Below, piece after piece: positions 17,795-26,432 of a stretch of DNA of 42,650 bases. Position numbers and translations under genes: made by a program. Location: assembly GCA_020831935.1 (NCBI GenBank), contig JAFIFR010000003.1, positions 1 through 42,650 of the forward strand, written 5' to 3'. How positions within the stretch are numbered: the first letter of the stretch is position 1; every line of letters starts with the position of its first letter. The stretch comes from Alkalimonas sp. Lineage in GTDB: Bacteria > Pseudomonadota > Gammaproteobacteria > Enterobacterales > Alteromonadaceae. The notes beneath the pieces are model-generated. The model was not told the origin of the DNA and made no database searches. It worked only from the letters and a program-made list of their open reading frames with translations.

Positions 17795-18671
17795 TCATGA
17801 GCCAATCGATGATCAGGCTGCAGGCCTGAGGACAATGAAAAAAAACATGGTCAAAGTAATTGCAGTTACCGGAGGCAAAGGCGGCGTTGGCAAAACCAAT
17901 GTGTCGCTCAATCTTGCCATCGCCATGGCACAACTTGGCAAGCGTGTGATGGTACTTGACGCTGATCTTGGTTTGGCCAATTGCGATGTCATGCTGGGAT
18001 TACGGGTGCACAAGAACCTGTCGCATGTGCTGGCTGGTGAAGCCGAGCTGGACGACATTTTGATAGAAGGCCCGGCCGGTATCAAAATTATTCCTGCCAC
18101 CTCCGGCTCGCAAAACATGACCGAGTTAACGCCAGCAGAACATGCCGGGTTAATCCGCGCTTTTAGCGAAATGAAAACCCGGGTCGATGTGTTGCTAATC
18201 GATACGGCAGCCGGCATTTCTGATATGGTGATGAGCTTTGCCAGAGCCTCGCAGGATGTGGTGGTGGTGGTCTGTGATGAGCCTTCATCCATCACCGATG
18301 CTTACGCTTTGATGAAGATTTTGAGCCGTGATCACGAGGTCCAGCGCTTTAAAATTATTGCCAACATGGTGCGTAGTTTGCGTGAAGGGCAGGAACTCTT
18401 TGTCAAACTCACGCGGGTCACCGATCGCTTTCTGGATGTCAATCTGGAGCTGGTCGCAACCATTCCTTACGATGAAAATGTTCGTAAAGCCGCACGCAAG
18501 CAGCGTGCTTTTGTGGAGGCTTTTCCAAAGACGGGGGCCAGTCTGGCGGTCAAATCATTGGCGATGAAAGCCATCAAGTGGCCGACACCGCCCGGAGCCT
18601 CTGGGCATCTCGAGTTTTTCCTGGAACAGCTGGTTCAGCAACCCGATAAAGCGCAGCGAGGTCTGGCGTGA
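17787..18671 (+). CDS. flhG: Flagellar number regulator FlhG (FleN), MinD-like ATPase
   Basis: FlhG is a MinD/ParA-type ATPase that limits flagellar number, stimulates FlhF GTPase activity and, in Pseudomonas and relatives, restrains the master regulator FleQ/FlrA. The 294 residues carry the N-terminal DQAAGLR motif (9-15), known to activate FlhF. A deviant Walker A (KGGVGKT, 31-37), the DADLGLAN segment and the C-terminal membrane-targeting region are also present. Its start lies inside the end of flhF. Confidence 0.96.
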   Translation: MHSHEPIDDQAAGLRTMKKNMVKVIAVTGGKGGVGKTNVSLNLAIAMAQLGKRVMVLDADLGLANCDVMLGLRVHKNLSHVLAGEAELDDILIEGPAGIKIIPATSGSQNMTELTPAEHAGLIRAFSEMKTRVDVLLIDTAAGISDMVMSFARASQDVVVVVCDEPSSITDAYALMKILSRDHEVQRFKIIANMVRSLREGQELFVKLTRVTDRFLDVNLELVATIPYDENVRKAARKQRAFVEAFPKTGASLAVKSLAMKAIKWPTPPGASGHLEFFLEQLVQQPDKAQRGLA

Positions 18672-19387
18672 ATGCGAAGTTGTCGGCTTACGGTGCAGCG
18701 GATCAACTCAATCAGCTGATTGAGCGTCACGCACCTCTGGTCAAACGGATTGCTTACCATCTGTTGGCACGGTTACCGGCCAGTGTGCAGGTTGACGATC
18801 TGATTCAGTCCGGCATGATAGGCTTAATGGAAGCAGCCAAGAACTTTGACGGCAGCAAAGGAGCAAGTTTTGAGACCTTTGCCGGTATCCGAATTCGTGG
18901 TGCGATGCTCGATGAAATGCGTCGTGGCGACTGGACCCCTCGCTCGGTGCATCGCAATGCCCGTTTAATCGCCGAAACCATTGCGGAATTGGAAGCAGAG
19001 CTTGGCCGCGATGTTAAAGATGTAGAAGTTGCTGAAAAACTTGATATATCTCTCGATGAGTACCATCATATGTTGAGTGATGTCAGTTGCGGCCGGATCT
19101 TAGGTATCGAGGACTTGGGCGTCACTGAAGATGTACTGGCAACAGCGGATGAGCGGGAAACCGATCAGTTGTTCGAACATCAGGCCAATGAAGCATTTCA
19201 GCAAAGCCTGATCAAGACCATCAGCAATTTGCCCGAGCGGGAAGCATTAGTACTATCGCTGTATTACAATGATGAGCTAAACTTGAAAGAGATCGGTGCT
19301 GTACTGAATGTCAGTGAGTCCCGGGTCAGTCAAATCCATAGTCAGGCGCTGGTTCGTTTAAAGTCCAGAATGCAGGATTGGTTGTAA
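18668..19387 (+). CDS. fliA: Flagellar sigma factor FliA (sigma-28)
   Basis: FliA directs RNA polymerase to late flagellar and chemotaxis promoters and is held inactive by FlgM until the hook is complete. In the 239 residues, regions 2 (HAPLVKRIAYHL, DDLIQSGMIGL, FETFAGIRIRGAMLDEMR), 3 and 4 (LPEREALVLSLYYN, LKEIGAVLNVSESRVSQIHSQAL) are all recognisable. It starts at GTG, overlapping the flhG stop by 4 bases. A sigma-28 promoter begins immediately after its stop codon, so it would directly activate the neighbouring chemotaxis genes. Confidence 0.97.
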   Translation: MNAKLSAYGAADQLNQLIERHAPLVKRIAYHLLARLPASVQVDDLIQSGMIGLMEAAKNFDGSKGASFETFAGIRIRGAMLDEMRRGDWTPRSVHRNARLIAETIAELEAELGRDVKDVEVAEKLDISLDEYHHMLSDVSCGRILGIEDLGVTEDVLATADERETDQLFEHQANEAFQQSLIKTISNLPEREALVLSLYYNDELNLKEIGAVLNVSESRVSQIHSQALVRLKSRMQDWL

Positions 19388-19414
19388 TCAAAAGTTATTG
19401 AACATGTCCGATAA
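19388..19414 (+). promoter_or_regulatory. Sigma-28 (FliA) promoter of the cheY operon
   Basis: TCAA (19388-19391), a 15-base spacer and TCCGATAA (19407-19414) match the FliA consensus (TAAA/TCAA-N15-GCCGATAA) with one mismatch in the -10. The predicted start near 19421 leaves a leader of about 17 nt carrying GGAGG. It begins one base after the fliA stop. Confidence 0.75.
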
Positions 19415-19437
19415 CGATTTTCTCAGCGGAGGGGATT

Positions 19438-19821
19438 TTGGATAAGAACATGAAGATTCTGGTGGTTGATGATTTTTCAACCATGCGTCGAATTATTAAG
19501 AACTTGCTGAGAGATCTTGGGTTTACCAATGTATCTGAAGCAGATGATGGCAGTACTGCTTTGCCCATGTTGCAAGGTGGTGATTTTGATTTCGTGGTCA
19601 CCGATTGGAACATGCCAGGCATGCAAGGCATCGATTTGCTCCGCGCCATTCGTGCGGACGACAAGCTCAAGCACATCCCTGTGTTGATGGTGACTGCCGA
19701 AGCCAAAAAAGAGCAAATTATTGCAGCAGCTCAGGCTGGGGTAAATGGCTACATTGTGAAGCCTTTTACCGCCGCAACCTTGCAGGAAAAACTATCCAAA
19801 GTGTTTGAAAGGATTGGATAA
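19438..19821 (+). CDS. cheY: Chemotaxis response regulator CheY
   Basis: CheY is phosphorylated by CheA and binds FliM to change motor rotation. It is a single receiver domain with acidic residues D11 and D12, the phospho-acceptor D56 (in [10 protein letters not shown]), T86 and K108. Two starts are possible: TTG at 19438, used here (127 residues, MDKNMKIL), or ATG at 19450. The TTG is favoured because GGAGG lies five bases upstream and close relatives carry the same KNMKIL extension. Confidence 0.95.
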   Translation: MDKNMKILVVDDFSTMRRIIKNLLRDLGFTNVSEADDGSTALPMLQGGDFDFVVTDWNMPGMQGIDLLRAIRADDKLKHIPVLMVTAEAKKEQIIAAAQAGVNGYIVKPFTAATLQEKLSKVFERIG

Positions 19822-19847
19822 CCTGACGCAGACAAGGGAGTAATGCA

Positions 19848-20609
19848 ATGTCCGCACTCACGGCACCATCCATTTCACTTGAGCAAGCCAAAGAGTTGGT
19901 GCAGCTGTTGGAGATGGGTGAAAATGAAGCGGCAAATCAACTGGTACAGCAAATCGCCGTACCAGGCTCTGCAGAGCTTTTTTCGGAAGTCGGAAAGCTG
20001 ACGCGTCAGTTGCACGATTCACTGAAAAACTTTCAATTGGATTCCTCGCTTAGCAACTTGCTGGAAGAAGATATCCCGGATGCCAAAAAGCGGTTGAATC
20101 ACGTGATTGATATGACCGAGCAGGCAGCCAACAAAACCATGGATGCAGTAGAGTCCTGCCTGCCGATTGCCGATCAGCTGGGACAAAACCTGCAAAACAT
20201 CATGCCTGCCTGGCAACGCTTAATGAGCCGCGACCTGAAAGTTGGCGAGTTCAAAGCCCTGTGCCACAGTCTGAATGGTTTTTTAGAACAGGCGAACACC
20301 GATGCAGGTAGCCTGAACGGTCTGCTGACCGAAGTGTTGATGGCGCAAGATTATCAGGACCTGACTGGTCAAATTTTGCGTCGGGTGATTGAACTGGTTC
20401 GCGAAGTTGAAGACAGCCTCATTGGCTTGTTAACTGCTTTTGGGGAGAGCAACCCCGATTTATTACCAGAAAGCCCGAAACCGGCAAAAGCGAAGAAACA
20501 GATTGCAGCAGCCGAAGCTGAAGGACCCATCATTGATGCCGAAGGCCGCGATGACGTGGTAACCGGGCAGGATGATGTGGATGACCTATTGTCGAGTCTA
20601 GGGTTTTAA
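19848..20609 (+). CDS. cheZ: CheY phosphatase CheZ
   Basis: CheZ removes phosphate from CheY and ends the signal. The 253-residue protein is mostly long helices. It contains the catalytic block QDYQDLTGQ, whose D171 and Q175 correspond to the active residues of the E. coli enzyme. At the C-terminus, after a flexible linker, is the DDVDDLLSSLGF peptide that captures CheY. It has a strong ribosome binding site (AAGGGAG) and follows cheY by 26 bases. Confidence 0.95.
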   Translation: MSALTAPSISLEQAKELVQLLEMGENEAANQLVQQIAVPGSAELFSEVGKLTRQLHDSLKNFQLDSSLSNLLEEDIPDAKKRLNHVIDMTEQAANKTMDAVESCLPIADQLGQNLQNIMPAWQRLMSRDLKVGEFKALCHSLNGFLEQANTDAGSLNGLLTEVLMAQDYQDLTGQILRRVIELVREVEDSLIGLLTAFGESNPDLLPESPKPAKAKKQIAAAEAEGPIIDAEGRDDVVTGQDDVDDLLSSLGF

Positions 20610-20622
20610 GAGGTGGCCAAGC

Positions 20623-22785
20623 ATGAGCTTTGATATGGATGAAGACATTCTACAGGACTTTCTGGTCGAGGCCGGCGAGATCCTGGAGCTGTTGCAAGAG
20701 CAATTGGTCGAGTTGGAAAATAACCCCGACGACTCCAATTTACTCAATGCCATTTTCCGCGGTTTTCATACGGTCAAAGGTGGTGCTGGTTTCCTTTCGT
20801 TGACCGAACTGGTCGATGCCTGTCACGGGGCTGAGAATGTCTTTGATATTCTCCGTACCGGTAAGCGGCAAGTGACGCCAGAGTTGATGGACGTCATTTT
20901 GCAGGCGCTGGATACGGTTAACGCCATGTTTGCTCAGGTACAAAGTCGGCAACCATTGACCCCGGCCGATCCGGCTTTACTCGATGCGCTGCATCGTCTT
21001 AGTGAGCCTGATGATGGCAGCTCCGAGCCGGTAGCCGCTCCTGCAACGCCAGTGTCAGCTCCTCCAGTTGCTGAAGCTCCGCCGGAGGCCTCCGCCAGTG
21101 ATGCTCCCGGTATCGATGACATGGACGAAGACGAGTTTGAGCGTTTGCTGGATGAGCTGCATGGTGGCAAAGCACCGGGCCAGGCCGCTTCTGCCGAACC
21201 GCCAGCACTGGATCCTGAGCTGCAGGGCGATATGACGGATGATGAGTTTGAAGCCATCCTCGATCAGTTGCATGGCAAAGGCAGTTTCAAATCCACAGAT
21301 GGCGAAGCCAAGGCTGCACCAGCTGAAAAAGCTGCCCCAGCTGGCAAAGGCGATGAAATTACCGATGATGAATTTGAGTCTTTGCTGGATGATTTGCATG
21401 GCAAAGGCAAATCTCCGCAAGCGGTAGTGGATAAAACGCCTGCGGAACGCAAACCAGCGCCTAAAGTTCCAGAGCCAGTTGCGGCCGCAGCCAGTAAGCC
21501 TGCAGCGAAACCTGACAGTGCTCCTGCGGCGCCAAAAGCAACGGCTCCGACAGCACCTCCCGCGCCGCCAGCAGCTCAGCCTGAGACCACCGTTCGGGTT
21601 GATACCAAGCGGCTGGATGAAATCATGAACATGGTTGGTGAGCTGGTGTTGGTACGAAACCGTTTGGTAAGCCTGGCTACCAGCACCAAAGATGAAGAAA
21701 TGGGTAAAGCCATTGCCAACCTCGATGTGGTGACTGCAGATATTCAGGGTGCAGTGATGAAGACCCGGATGCAGCCGATTAAAAAGGTCTTCGGTCGTTT
21801 TCCCAGAGTGGTACGGGATTTAGCTCGGTCGCTGAAAAAAGAAATCACGCTGGAGCTGGAAGGTGAAGAAACCGATCTGGATAAAAATCTGGTCGAAGCT
21901 TTGGCCGATCCACTGGTGCATTTGGTGCGAAACTCCGTTGACCATGGCATTGAAATGCCAGATGTCCGTCAGGCCGCAAGTAAAGATCGTACCGGACGGG
22001 TAAAGCTGGCTGCCGAGCAAGCAGGCGATCACATCCTGCTGACCATTGAGGATGATGGGGCCGGCATGGATCCGGAAAAGCTGAAAGGCATTGCCATCAA
22101 CCGTGGCATTCTGGATGTCGATGCAGCGGCACGGATGTCGGACAACGAGGCTTTCAATCTTATTTTTGCGCCTGGCTTCTCAACCAAAGAGCAAATTTCG
22201 GACATTTCTGGCCGTGGCGTGGGTATGGATGTGGTGAAAACCAAAATTACCCAGCTTAACGGCAGCGTGCACATCAATTCTGAACTTGGCAAAGGCACTT
22301 TGCTGGAAATCAAAGTGCCTTTGACACTTGCCATTCTTCCTACCTTGATGGTGGTGGTCGGCAAACAGACCTTTGCCTTGCCCTTGGGAACCATTGATGA
22401 GATTGTCCAGCTGGATCTGGCCAAAACCAACAATGTCGATGGCCAGTTGACCATCATTGTCCGCGACAAAGCGATCCCGCTGTTTTACCTGGAACATTGG
22501 TTGGTCAAAGGCTCCAGCAAAACGGTTCGCCGCGAACAGGGGCATGTGGTTATTTTGCAGCTTGGCACCCAAAAAATTGGTTTTGTGGTGGATTCGCTGA
22601 TTGGCCAGGAAGAGGTGGTCATTAAGCCACTGGATCACTTATTGCAAGGTACACCGGGGATGGCCGGTGCCACCATCACTTCGGATGGCGGCATTGCATT
22701 GATTCTGGATGTGCCCAGCTTGTTGAAGCACTACGCCCGGAAATCCAAAATTAAACTCGAGCGTTTTAGCAAAACCGCAAACTAA
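20623..22785 (+). CDS. cheA: Chemotaxis histidine kinase CheA
   Basis: CheA is the central kinase of the chemoreceptor array; it phosphorylates CheY and CheB. The 720 residues contain an HPt domain (about 1-105) with H49 in the FHTVKGGAGF motif, a long Ala/Pro-rich linker (about 128-322), and the dimerisation helices (about 325-385). The ATPase domain has the N box (VRNSVDHGIE), DDGAGMD, FAPGFST and GRGVGMDVV, and a CheW-like domain follows. A typical folded P2 domain is not apparent. In its place the linker holds three copies of a short acidic motif ending in LHG. In Vibrio, a comparable linker element (LID) is reported to bind ParP, whose likely homologue is encoded at 26425-27192. Confidence 0.96.
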   Translation: MSFDMDEDILQDFLVEAGEILELLQEQLVELENNPDDSNLLNAIFRGFHTVKGGAGFLSLTELVDACHGAENVFDILRTGKRQVTPELMDVILQALDTVNAMFAQVQSRQPLTPADPALLDALHRLSEPDDGSSEPVAAPATPVSAPPVAEAPPEASASDAPGIDDMDEDEFERLLDELHGGKAPGQAASAEPPALDPELQGDMTDDEFEAILDQLHGKGSFKSTDGEAKAAPAEKAAPAGKGDEITDDEFESLLDDLHGKGKSPQAVVDKTPAERKPAPKVPEPVAAAASKPAAKPDSAPAAPKATAPTAPPAPPAAQPETTVRVDTKRLDEIMNMVGELVLVRNRLVSLATSTKDEEMGKAIANLDVVTADIQGAVMKTRMQPIKKVFGRFPRVVRDLARSLKKEITLELEGEETDLDKNLVEALADPLVHLVRNSVDHGIEMPDVRQAASKDRTGRVKLAAEQAGDHILLTIEDDGAGMDPEKLKGIAINRGILDVDAAARMSDNEAFNLIFAPGFSTKEQISDISGRGVGMDVVKTKITQLNGSVHINSELGKGTLLEIKVPLTLAILPTLMVVVGKQTFALPLGTIDEIVQLDLAKTNNVDGQLTIIVRDKAIPLFYLEHWLVKGSSKTVRREQGHVVILQLGTQKIGFVVDSLIGQEEVVIKPLDHLLQGTPGMAGATITSDGGIALILDVPSLLKHYARKSKIKLERFSKTAN
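21115..21408 (+). repeat. Three acidic linker repeats in CheA
   Basis: Three related segments occur at residues about 165-183, 202-220 and 244-262. Their shared pattern is D-E-F-E-x-(L/I)-L-D-x-L-H-G followed by Gly/Lys. They are separated by 18-23 residues of Ala/Pro-rich linker. The regular spacing and conserved hydrophobic face suggest three short helices that bind the same kind of partner. Confidence 0.85.
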
Positions 22786-22797
22786 AGCGAGTACTCA

Positions 22798-23913
22798 ATG
22801 GCAATAAAAGTTCTGGTGGTCGATGATTCCAGCTTTTTTCGTCGCCGCTTAACCGAAATACTGAATGCGGATGCTGAGCTGGAGGTCATTGATACTGCGA
22901 ACAATGGCCAGCAAGCTGTTGATAAAGCCATTGCCCTGAAACCCGATGTCATCACCATGGATATTGAAATGCCGGTGATGGATGGGATTAGCGCTGTGCG
23001 CGCCATCATGCAACAACAGCGCATTCCAATTTTGATGTTTTCTTCCTTGACGCATGAAGGTGCAAAAGCCACCCTTGATGCGCTCGATGCCGGGGCGGTA
23101 GACTTCCTGCCGAAAAAGTTCGAAGACATTGCCCGCGAAAAAGACGAAGCCGCTAACTTGCTGCGGCAGCGTGTGAAGGCGGTGGCGCGGCGTCTACCTG
23201 GTCGAAGCCTGGCATCCAGTCGTCCAGCTTTAACCCGTAGCAGTTTTGAACGCCCCAAGCTATCTGAGCGGCTCAAAGAAACCGCTGCTCCTGCCAGGCC
23301 CGCTGCTACTAAGCCATTTAAAACCAGTGGTAATAGCTACAAGCTGCTGGCCATTGGTACTTCGACCGGTGGGCCGGTCGCGCTGCAAAAAATTATTACC
23401 GCGCTGCCGGCAAACTTTCCCTTGCCCATCCTGCTAATCCAGCACATGCCTGCTGCCTTTACCGGTGCTTTTGCAACCCGTTTGAATGGGTTGGCTAAAA
23501 TTTCTGTCAAAGAGGCCGAAGACAATGATGTACTAAGGCCAGGGGTGGCTTACCTGGCACCCGGAGGAAAGCAAATGCTGGTGGATGGTAAAGCGGATCA
23601 AGCCCGACTTAAAATTAAAGATGATGATTCACCCAGAATTACTTTCAAACCCAGTGTCGACATCACTTTTGGCAGTGCGGCCAGAGTGTACCGCGACCAA
23701 GTGTTGGCCGTGATTTTAACCGGGATGGGCTCGGATGGACGAGAAGGAGCCCGCTTATTAAAACAATATGGTTCTCGTATCTGGGCTCAGGATGAAGCCA
23801 GTTGTGTCGTCTATGGGATGCCGCAAGCTGTGGCTGCGGCTGGTCTGATGGATGTCGAAGTTAGCCTTGCCGATACAGCCACAAAACTAATAACAGAAGT
23901 GATGCATGGATAA
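22798..23913 (+). CDS. cheB: Chemoreceptor glutamate methylesterase CheB
   Basis: CheB demethylates (and deamidates) chemoreceptors for adaptation and is activated by CheA phosphorylation. The receiver domain (about 1-125) has the DDS acidic pair and D55 in ITMDIEMP. A linker leads to the methylesterase domain (about 180-370), with S189 (GTSTGG), H216 ([11 protein letters not shown]) and D313 (GMGSDG) as the catalytic triad. The length is 371. Its end overlaps motC by 8 bases. The partner methyltransferase CheR is not in the window. Confidence 0.96.
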   Translation: MAIKVLVVDDSSFFRRRLTEILNADAELEVIDTANNGQQAVDKAIALKPDVITMDIEMPVMDGISAVRAIMQQQRIPILMFSSLTHEGAKATLDALDAGAVDFLPKKFEDIAREKDEAANLLRQRVKAVARRLPGRSLASSRPALTRSSFERPKLSERLKETAAPARPAATKPFKTSGNSYKLLAIGTSTGGPVALQKIITALPANFPLPILLIQHMPAAFTGAFATRLNGLAKISVKEAEDNDVLRPGVAYLAPGGKQMLVDGKADQARLKIKDDDSPRITFKPSVDITFGSAARVYRDQVLAVILTGMGSDGREGARLLKQYGSRIWAQDEASCVVYGMPQAVAAAGLMDVEVSLADTATKLITEVMHG

Positions 23914-24649
23914 ACTTGCGCTGATAGGATTTTTCGTTGCTATCGTAGGGGTTGTTGGTGGCTTTGCTTTGGAAGGAGGCTCTGTTCTTACCTTGCTGCA
24001 TCTTCCCGCCTTTATTATTGTGGTGGGGGGAACGCTCGGGGCCGTGATGGTGCAAACCCCATTCGCCCAGTTCAAATTGGGTTTTCAACTCTTGCCCTGG
24101 GTGGTTCGGGGGCATAACTTGCCCACCAGCAGCATGCTCGACCAGATGATCGAGTGGAGCAACGCAGCCCGCGCCAGTGGCTTTCTCGCTCTGGAAGGCC
24201 GGGCTCTGGATGAAAAAGATCCCTTTGTGCACCGGGGCCTGAATCTACTGGTGGATGGTGTAGATCCTCAGGTGTTGCAAGATACGCTGGATGCGGAGTT
24301 GACACTGGAACGTGAGCGGCTGCTGCGTGGTGCCAAGATTTTTGAAGCCATGGGCGGGTACAGCCCGACCATTGGTATCGTGGGCGCTGTGCTGGGCCTG
24401 ATTCAGGCGATGGCCAATATCACCGATCCAGAAATGCTGGGCCTTGGGATTGCCACAGCTTTTGTTGCCACCATCTACGGGGTTGGTTTTGCCAACCTGC
24501 TCTTTATTCCGGTGGGCAACAAGCTGAAAAACCTGGTCCATCAACACACCTTGCACCATGAAATGATCATCGAAGGACTCCTTTCGATTGCGCATGGTGA
24601 GAACCCGCGTACCCTGGAGCGCAAGCTCAACGCCTACCGGGCTGGTTAG
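23906..24649 (+). CDS. motC: Flagellar stator protein MotC (MotA-like)
   Basis: This is a MotA-family stator subunit, five copies of which surround two MotB-type subunits and push on FliG. The 247 residues have four membrane helices (about 5-23, 32-50, 150-168 and 180-200). The torque-loop charges R89 and E97 are present (in [11 protein letters not shown]), as is the conserved P154 in the third helix. Placement between cheB and a ParA gene is that of Pseudomonas motC, which forms a second stator beside motAB. A further stator pair is therefore likely elsewhere in the genome. Confidence 0.93.
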   Translation: MDKLALIGFFVAIVGVVGGFALEGGSVLTLLHLPAFIIVVGGTLGAVMVQTPFAQFKLGFQLLPWVVRGHNLPTSSMLDQMIEWSNAARASGFLALEGRALDEKDPFVHRGLNLLVDGVDPQVLQDTLDAELTLERERLLRGAKIFEAMGGYSPTIGIVGAVLGLIQAMANITDPEMLGLGIATAFVATIYGVGFANLLFIPVGNKLKNLVHQHTLHHEMIIEGLLSIAHGENPRTLERKLNAYRAG

Positions 24650-24658
24650 GGGCGAGCT

Positions 24659-25645
24659 ATGTACCGGCATAAAAACAAACATCAGAAAGTGGAAGCCGAT
24701 GAGCTGGATCGTTGGCTGGTTTCCTACGCCGACTACATGACCCTGATGTTTGCACTTTTTGTCGTGCTTTATGCCATGTCCATTGTCAAAGACGAAGAAT
24801 ACCGTGCTTTATCGGAAACCCTTACCCGGATCTTTGAACGCTCAGACAGTCGCGGTACCGGCCTGGAAGGGACCTCGGTATTGCTGGAGCCTGGCCCTCA
24901 GAGCGACTTTGATTTGTACGGTGCATCCTTAGAGCCGGCAAAAGGTCCGGAGTTGGTTGCTGATGGCACCGAGTTATCCGAGGTTTCCGAGCGCTTGCTG
25001 GGAACGCCCTTGACCTCTTTGCAAGAAGAGTTAACTCAGGCGCTGGCTAACCTGATGGAAGAGGGGCTTGCTCGGGTAGAACAAGACGACAACTGGCTGA
25101 CCATCGAGCTCAGCAGTGGTTTGTTATTTCCCAGTGGCAGTGCCACCGCTACCCTCGCTGCCCAGACGCTTTTGAATGACGTTGCGGGCATCATTGTGCC
25201 CATCAACAACTTTATCCGGGTTCGTGGCTATACTGATAATGTGCCCATTAACAATGAAATCTTTGCTTCGAACTGGGAACTGTCGGTGGCACGCGCTACC
25301 TCGGTACTCCGTATACTGGAAGCCATGGCGGTAGCCCCTCAGCGGATGGCCATTGAGGGGTATGGCGAGTTTTATCCGACTGCGGATAACACCACGCCGG
25401 AGGGGCGGGCGCAAAACCGTCGGGTGGTGATTGCCATTTCGAAGTACGGTTATCAAGCCGAAGCGGCCAGTATTGACTTGCAGGATGCCCCAGCGGAAAT
25501 TCCGCCCGAGGTGCTCCAGCAGCTGGAAAGCATTACAGAGGGTGAAGCCAGCATTCGTGTCATTCGCCTGCCGGGTGGTGGCATCCGGATTACGACCCGT
25601 GACGAAGTGCCCGATGAGCCTCCGTCACCTCAGCAGGAACCTTAA
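24659..25645 (+). CDS. motD: Flagellar stator protein MotD (MotB-like)
   Basis: MotD is the MotB-type partner of MotC. A cytoplasmic basic N-terminus is followed by one membrane helix (about 21-42) with the ion-carrying aspartate D25 in SYADYMTLM. A long linker and plug region lead to an OmpA-like peptidoglycan-binding domain (about 170-265, including RGYTDNVP and NRRVVIAIS). The length is 328, with a C-terminal extension of about 60 residues beyond the OmpA domain. The coupling ion (proton or sodium) cannot be decided with confidence from the helix. Confidence 0.93.
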   Translation: MYRHKNKHQKVEADELDRWLVSYADYMTLMFALFVVLYAMSIVKDEEYRALSETLTRIFERSDSRGTGLEGTSVLLEPGPQSDFDLYGASLEPAKGPELVADGTELSEVSERLLGTPLTSLQEELTQALANLMEEGLARVEQDDNWLTIELSSGLLFPSGSATATLAAQTLLNDVAGIIVPINNFIRVRGYTDNVPINNEIFASNWELSVARATSVLRILEAMAVAPQRMAIEGYGEFYPTADNTTPEGRAQNRRVVIAISKYGYQAEAASIDLQDAPAEIPPEVLQQLESITEGEASIRVIRLPGGGIRITTRDEVPDEPPSPQQEP

Positions 25646-25646
25646 T

Positions 25647-26432
25647 GTGGTTGTTTGGACAATAGCAAATCAAAAAGGCGGGGTGGGTAAAACCACCACC
25701 ACGGTTTCGTTAGGCGCTTTGTTGGCGGAACGTGGCCATCGTGTACTGCTGGTGGACATTGATCCCCATGCCTCTATGACCTACTACTTTGGCATTGATG
25801 CCGAAGAGTTGGAAGTGAGCGTTTACGATATTTTTATCCGGGGCAAAGACATCAGTCGGGAGGAAATCCTGCAATCACTCTGTCCCAGTGGTGTTGAAAA
25901 CCTCGACATTCTGCCATCCTCGATGGCCTTGGCGACCTTGGATCGCTCCCTTGGCAACAAAAATGGCATGGGATTGATTCTAAAAAAGGGATTGGCCAAA
26001 TTAAGTCAGGATTACGATTACATTTTGTTGGACTGCCCCCCGGTGATGGGGGTGCTGATGGTCAATGCGCTGGCGGCAAGCGATCGGGTGTTGATACCGG
26101 TTCAGACCGAGTTTTTGGCCATCAAAGGTCTGGAGCGCATGATCGCAACCATGGGATTGATGACCCACTCCCAGCAAAAAAGTTACCGTTACACCATTAT
26201 CCCTACCATGTACGACAAACGCACCAAAGCGTCGCTCGAAGCGTACAAAGAGTTAAAAGCCAAGTATCAGGATAAGGTGTGGTCGGCAGTCATCCCGGTC
26301 GATACCAAGTTTCGTGATGCCAGTTTGGCGCAAACACCACCTCCGGTGTATGCGCCGCGCTCGCGTGGTGTTTTTGCTTACAACACCTTGCTGAGTTATT
26401 TACTGCAGTTGCCGGAGACTGAGCATGTCTGA
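25647..26432 (+). CDS. parC: ParA-like ATPase ParC, polar placement of chemotaxis arrays
   Basis: A ParA/Soj-family ATPase of 261 residues. It has the deviant Walker A KGGVGKTTT (from K10), the DIDPHAS segment after the second strand, and LLDCPPVMG as Walker B. In Vibrio, the homologue at this locus, ParC (not topoisomerase IV ParC), brings chemotaxis arrays to the cell pole together with ParP. The start is taken as GTG at 25647, one base after the motD stop. AGGA lies nine bases upstream, and the family opening VVWTIANQKGG fits. An upstream in-frame ATG inside motD is rejected. It overlaps the next gene by 8 bases. Confidence 0.9.
   Translation: MVVWTIANQKGGVGKTTTTVSLGALLAERGHRVLLVDIDPHASMTYYFGIDAEELEVSVYDIFIRGKDISREEILQSLCPSGVENLDILPSSMALATLDRSLGNKNGMGLILKKGLAKLSQDYDYILLDCPPVMGVLMVNALAASDRVLIPVQTEFLAIKGLERMIATMGLMTHSQQKSYRYTIIPTMYDKRTKASLEAYKELKAKYQDKVWSAVIPVDTKFRDASLAQTPPPVYAPRSRGVFAYNTLLSYLLQLPETEHV

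Noticed and set aside
25431-25646. Upstream extension of parC into motD
   Set aside because: Overlaps 215 bases of motD in another frame and lacks ParA sequence; the GTG at 25647 opens with the family motif and has AGGA upstream.
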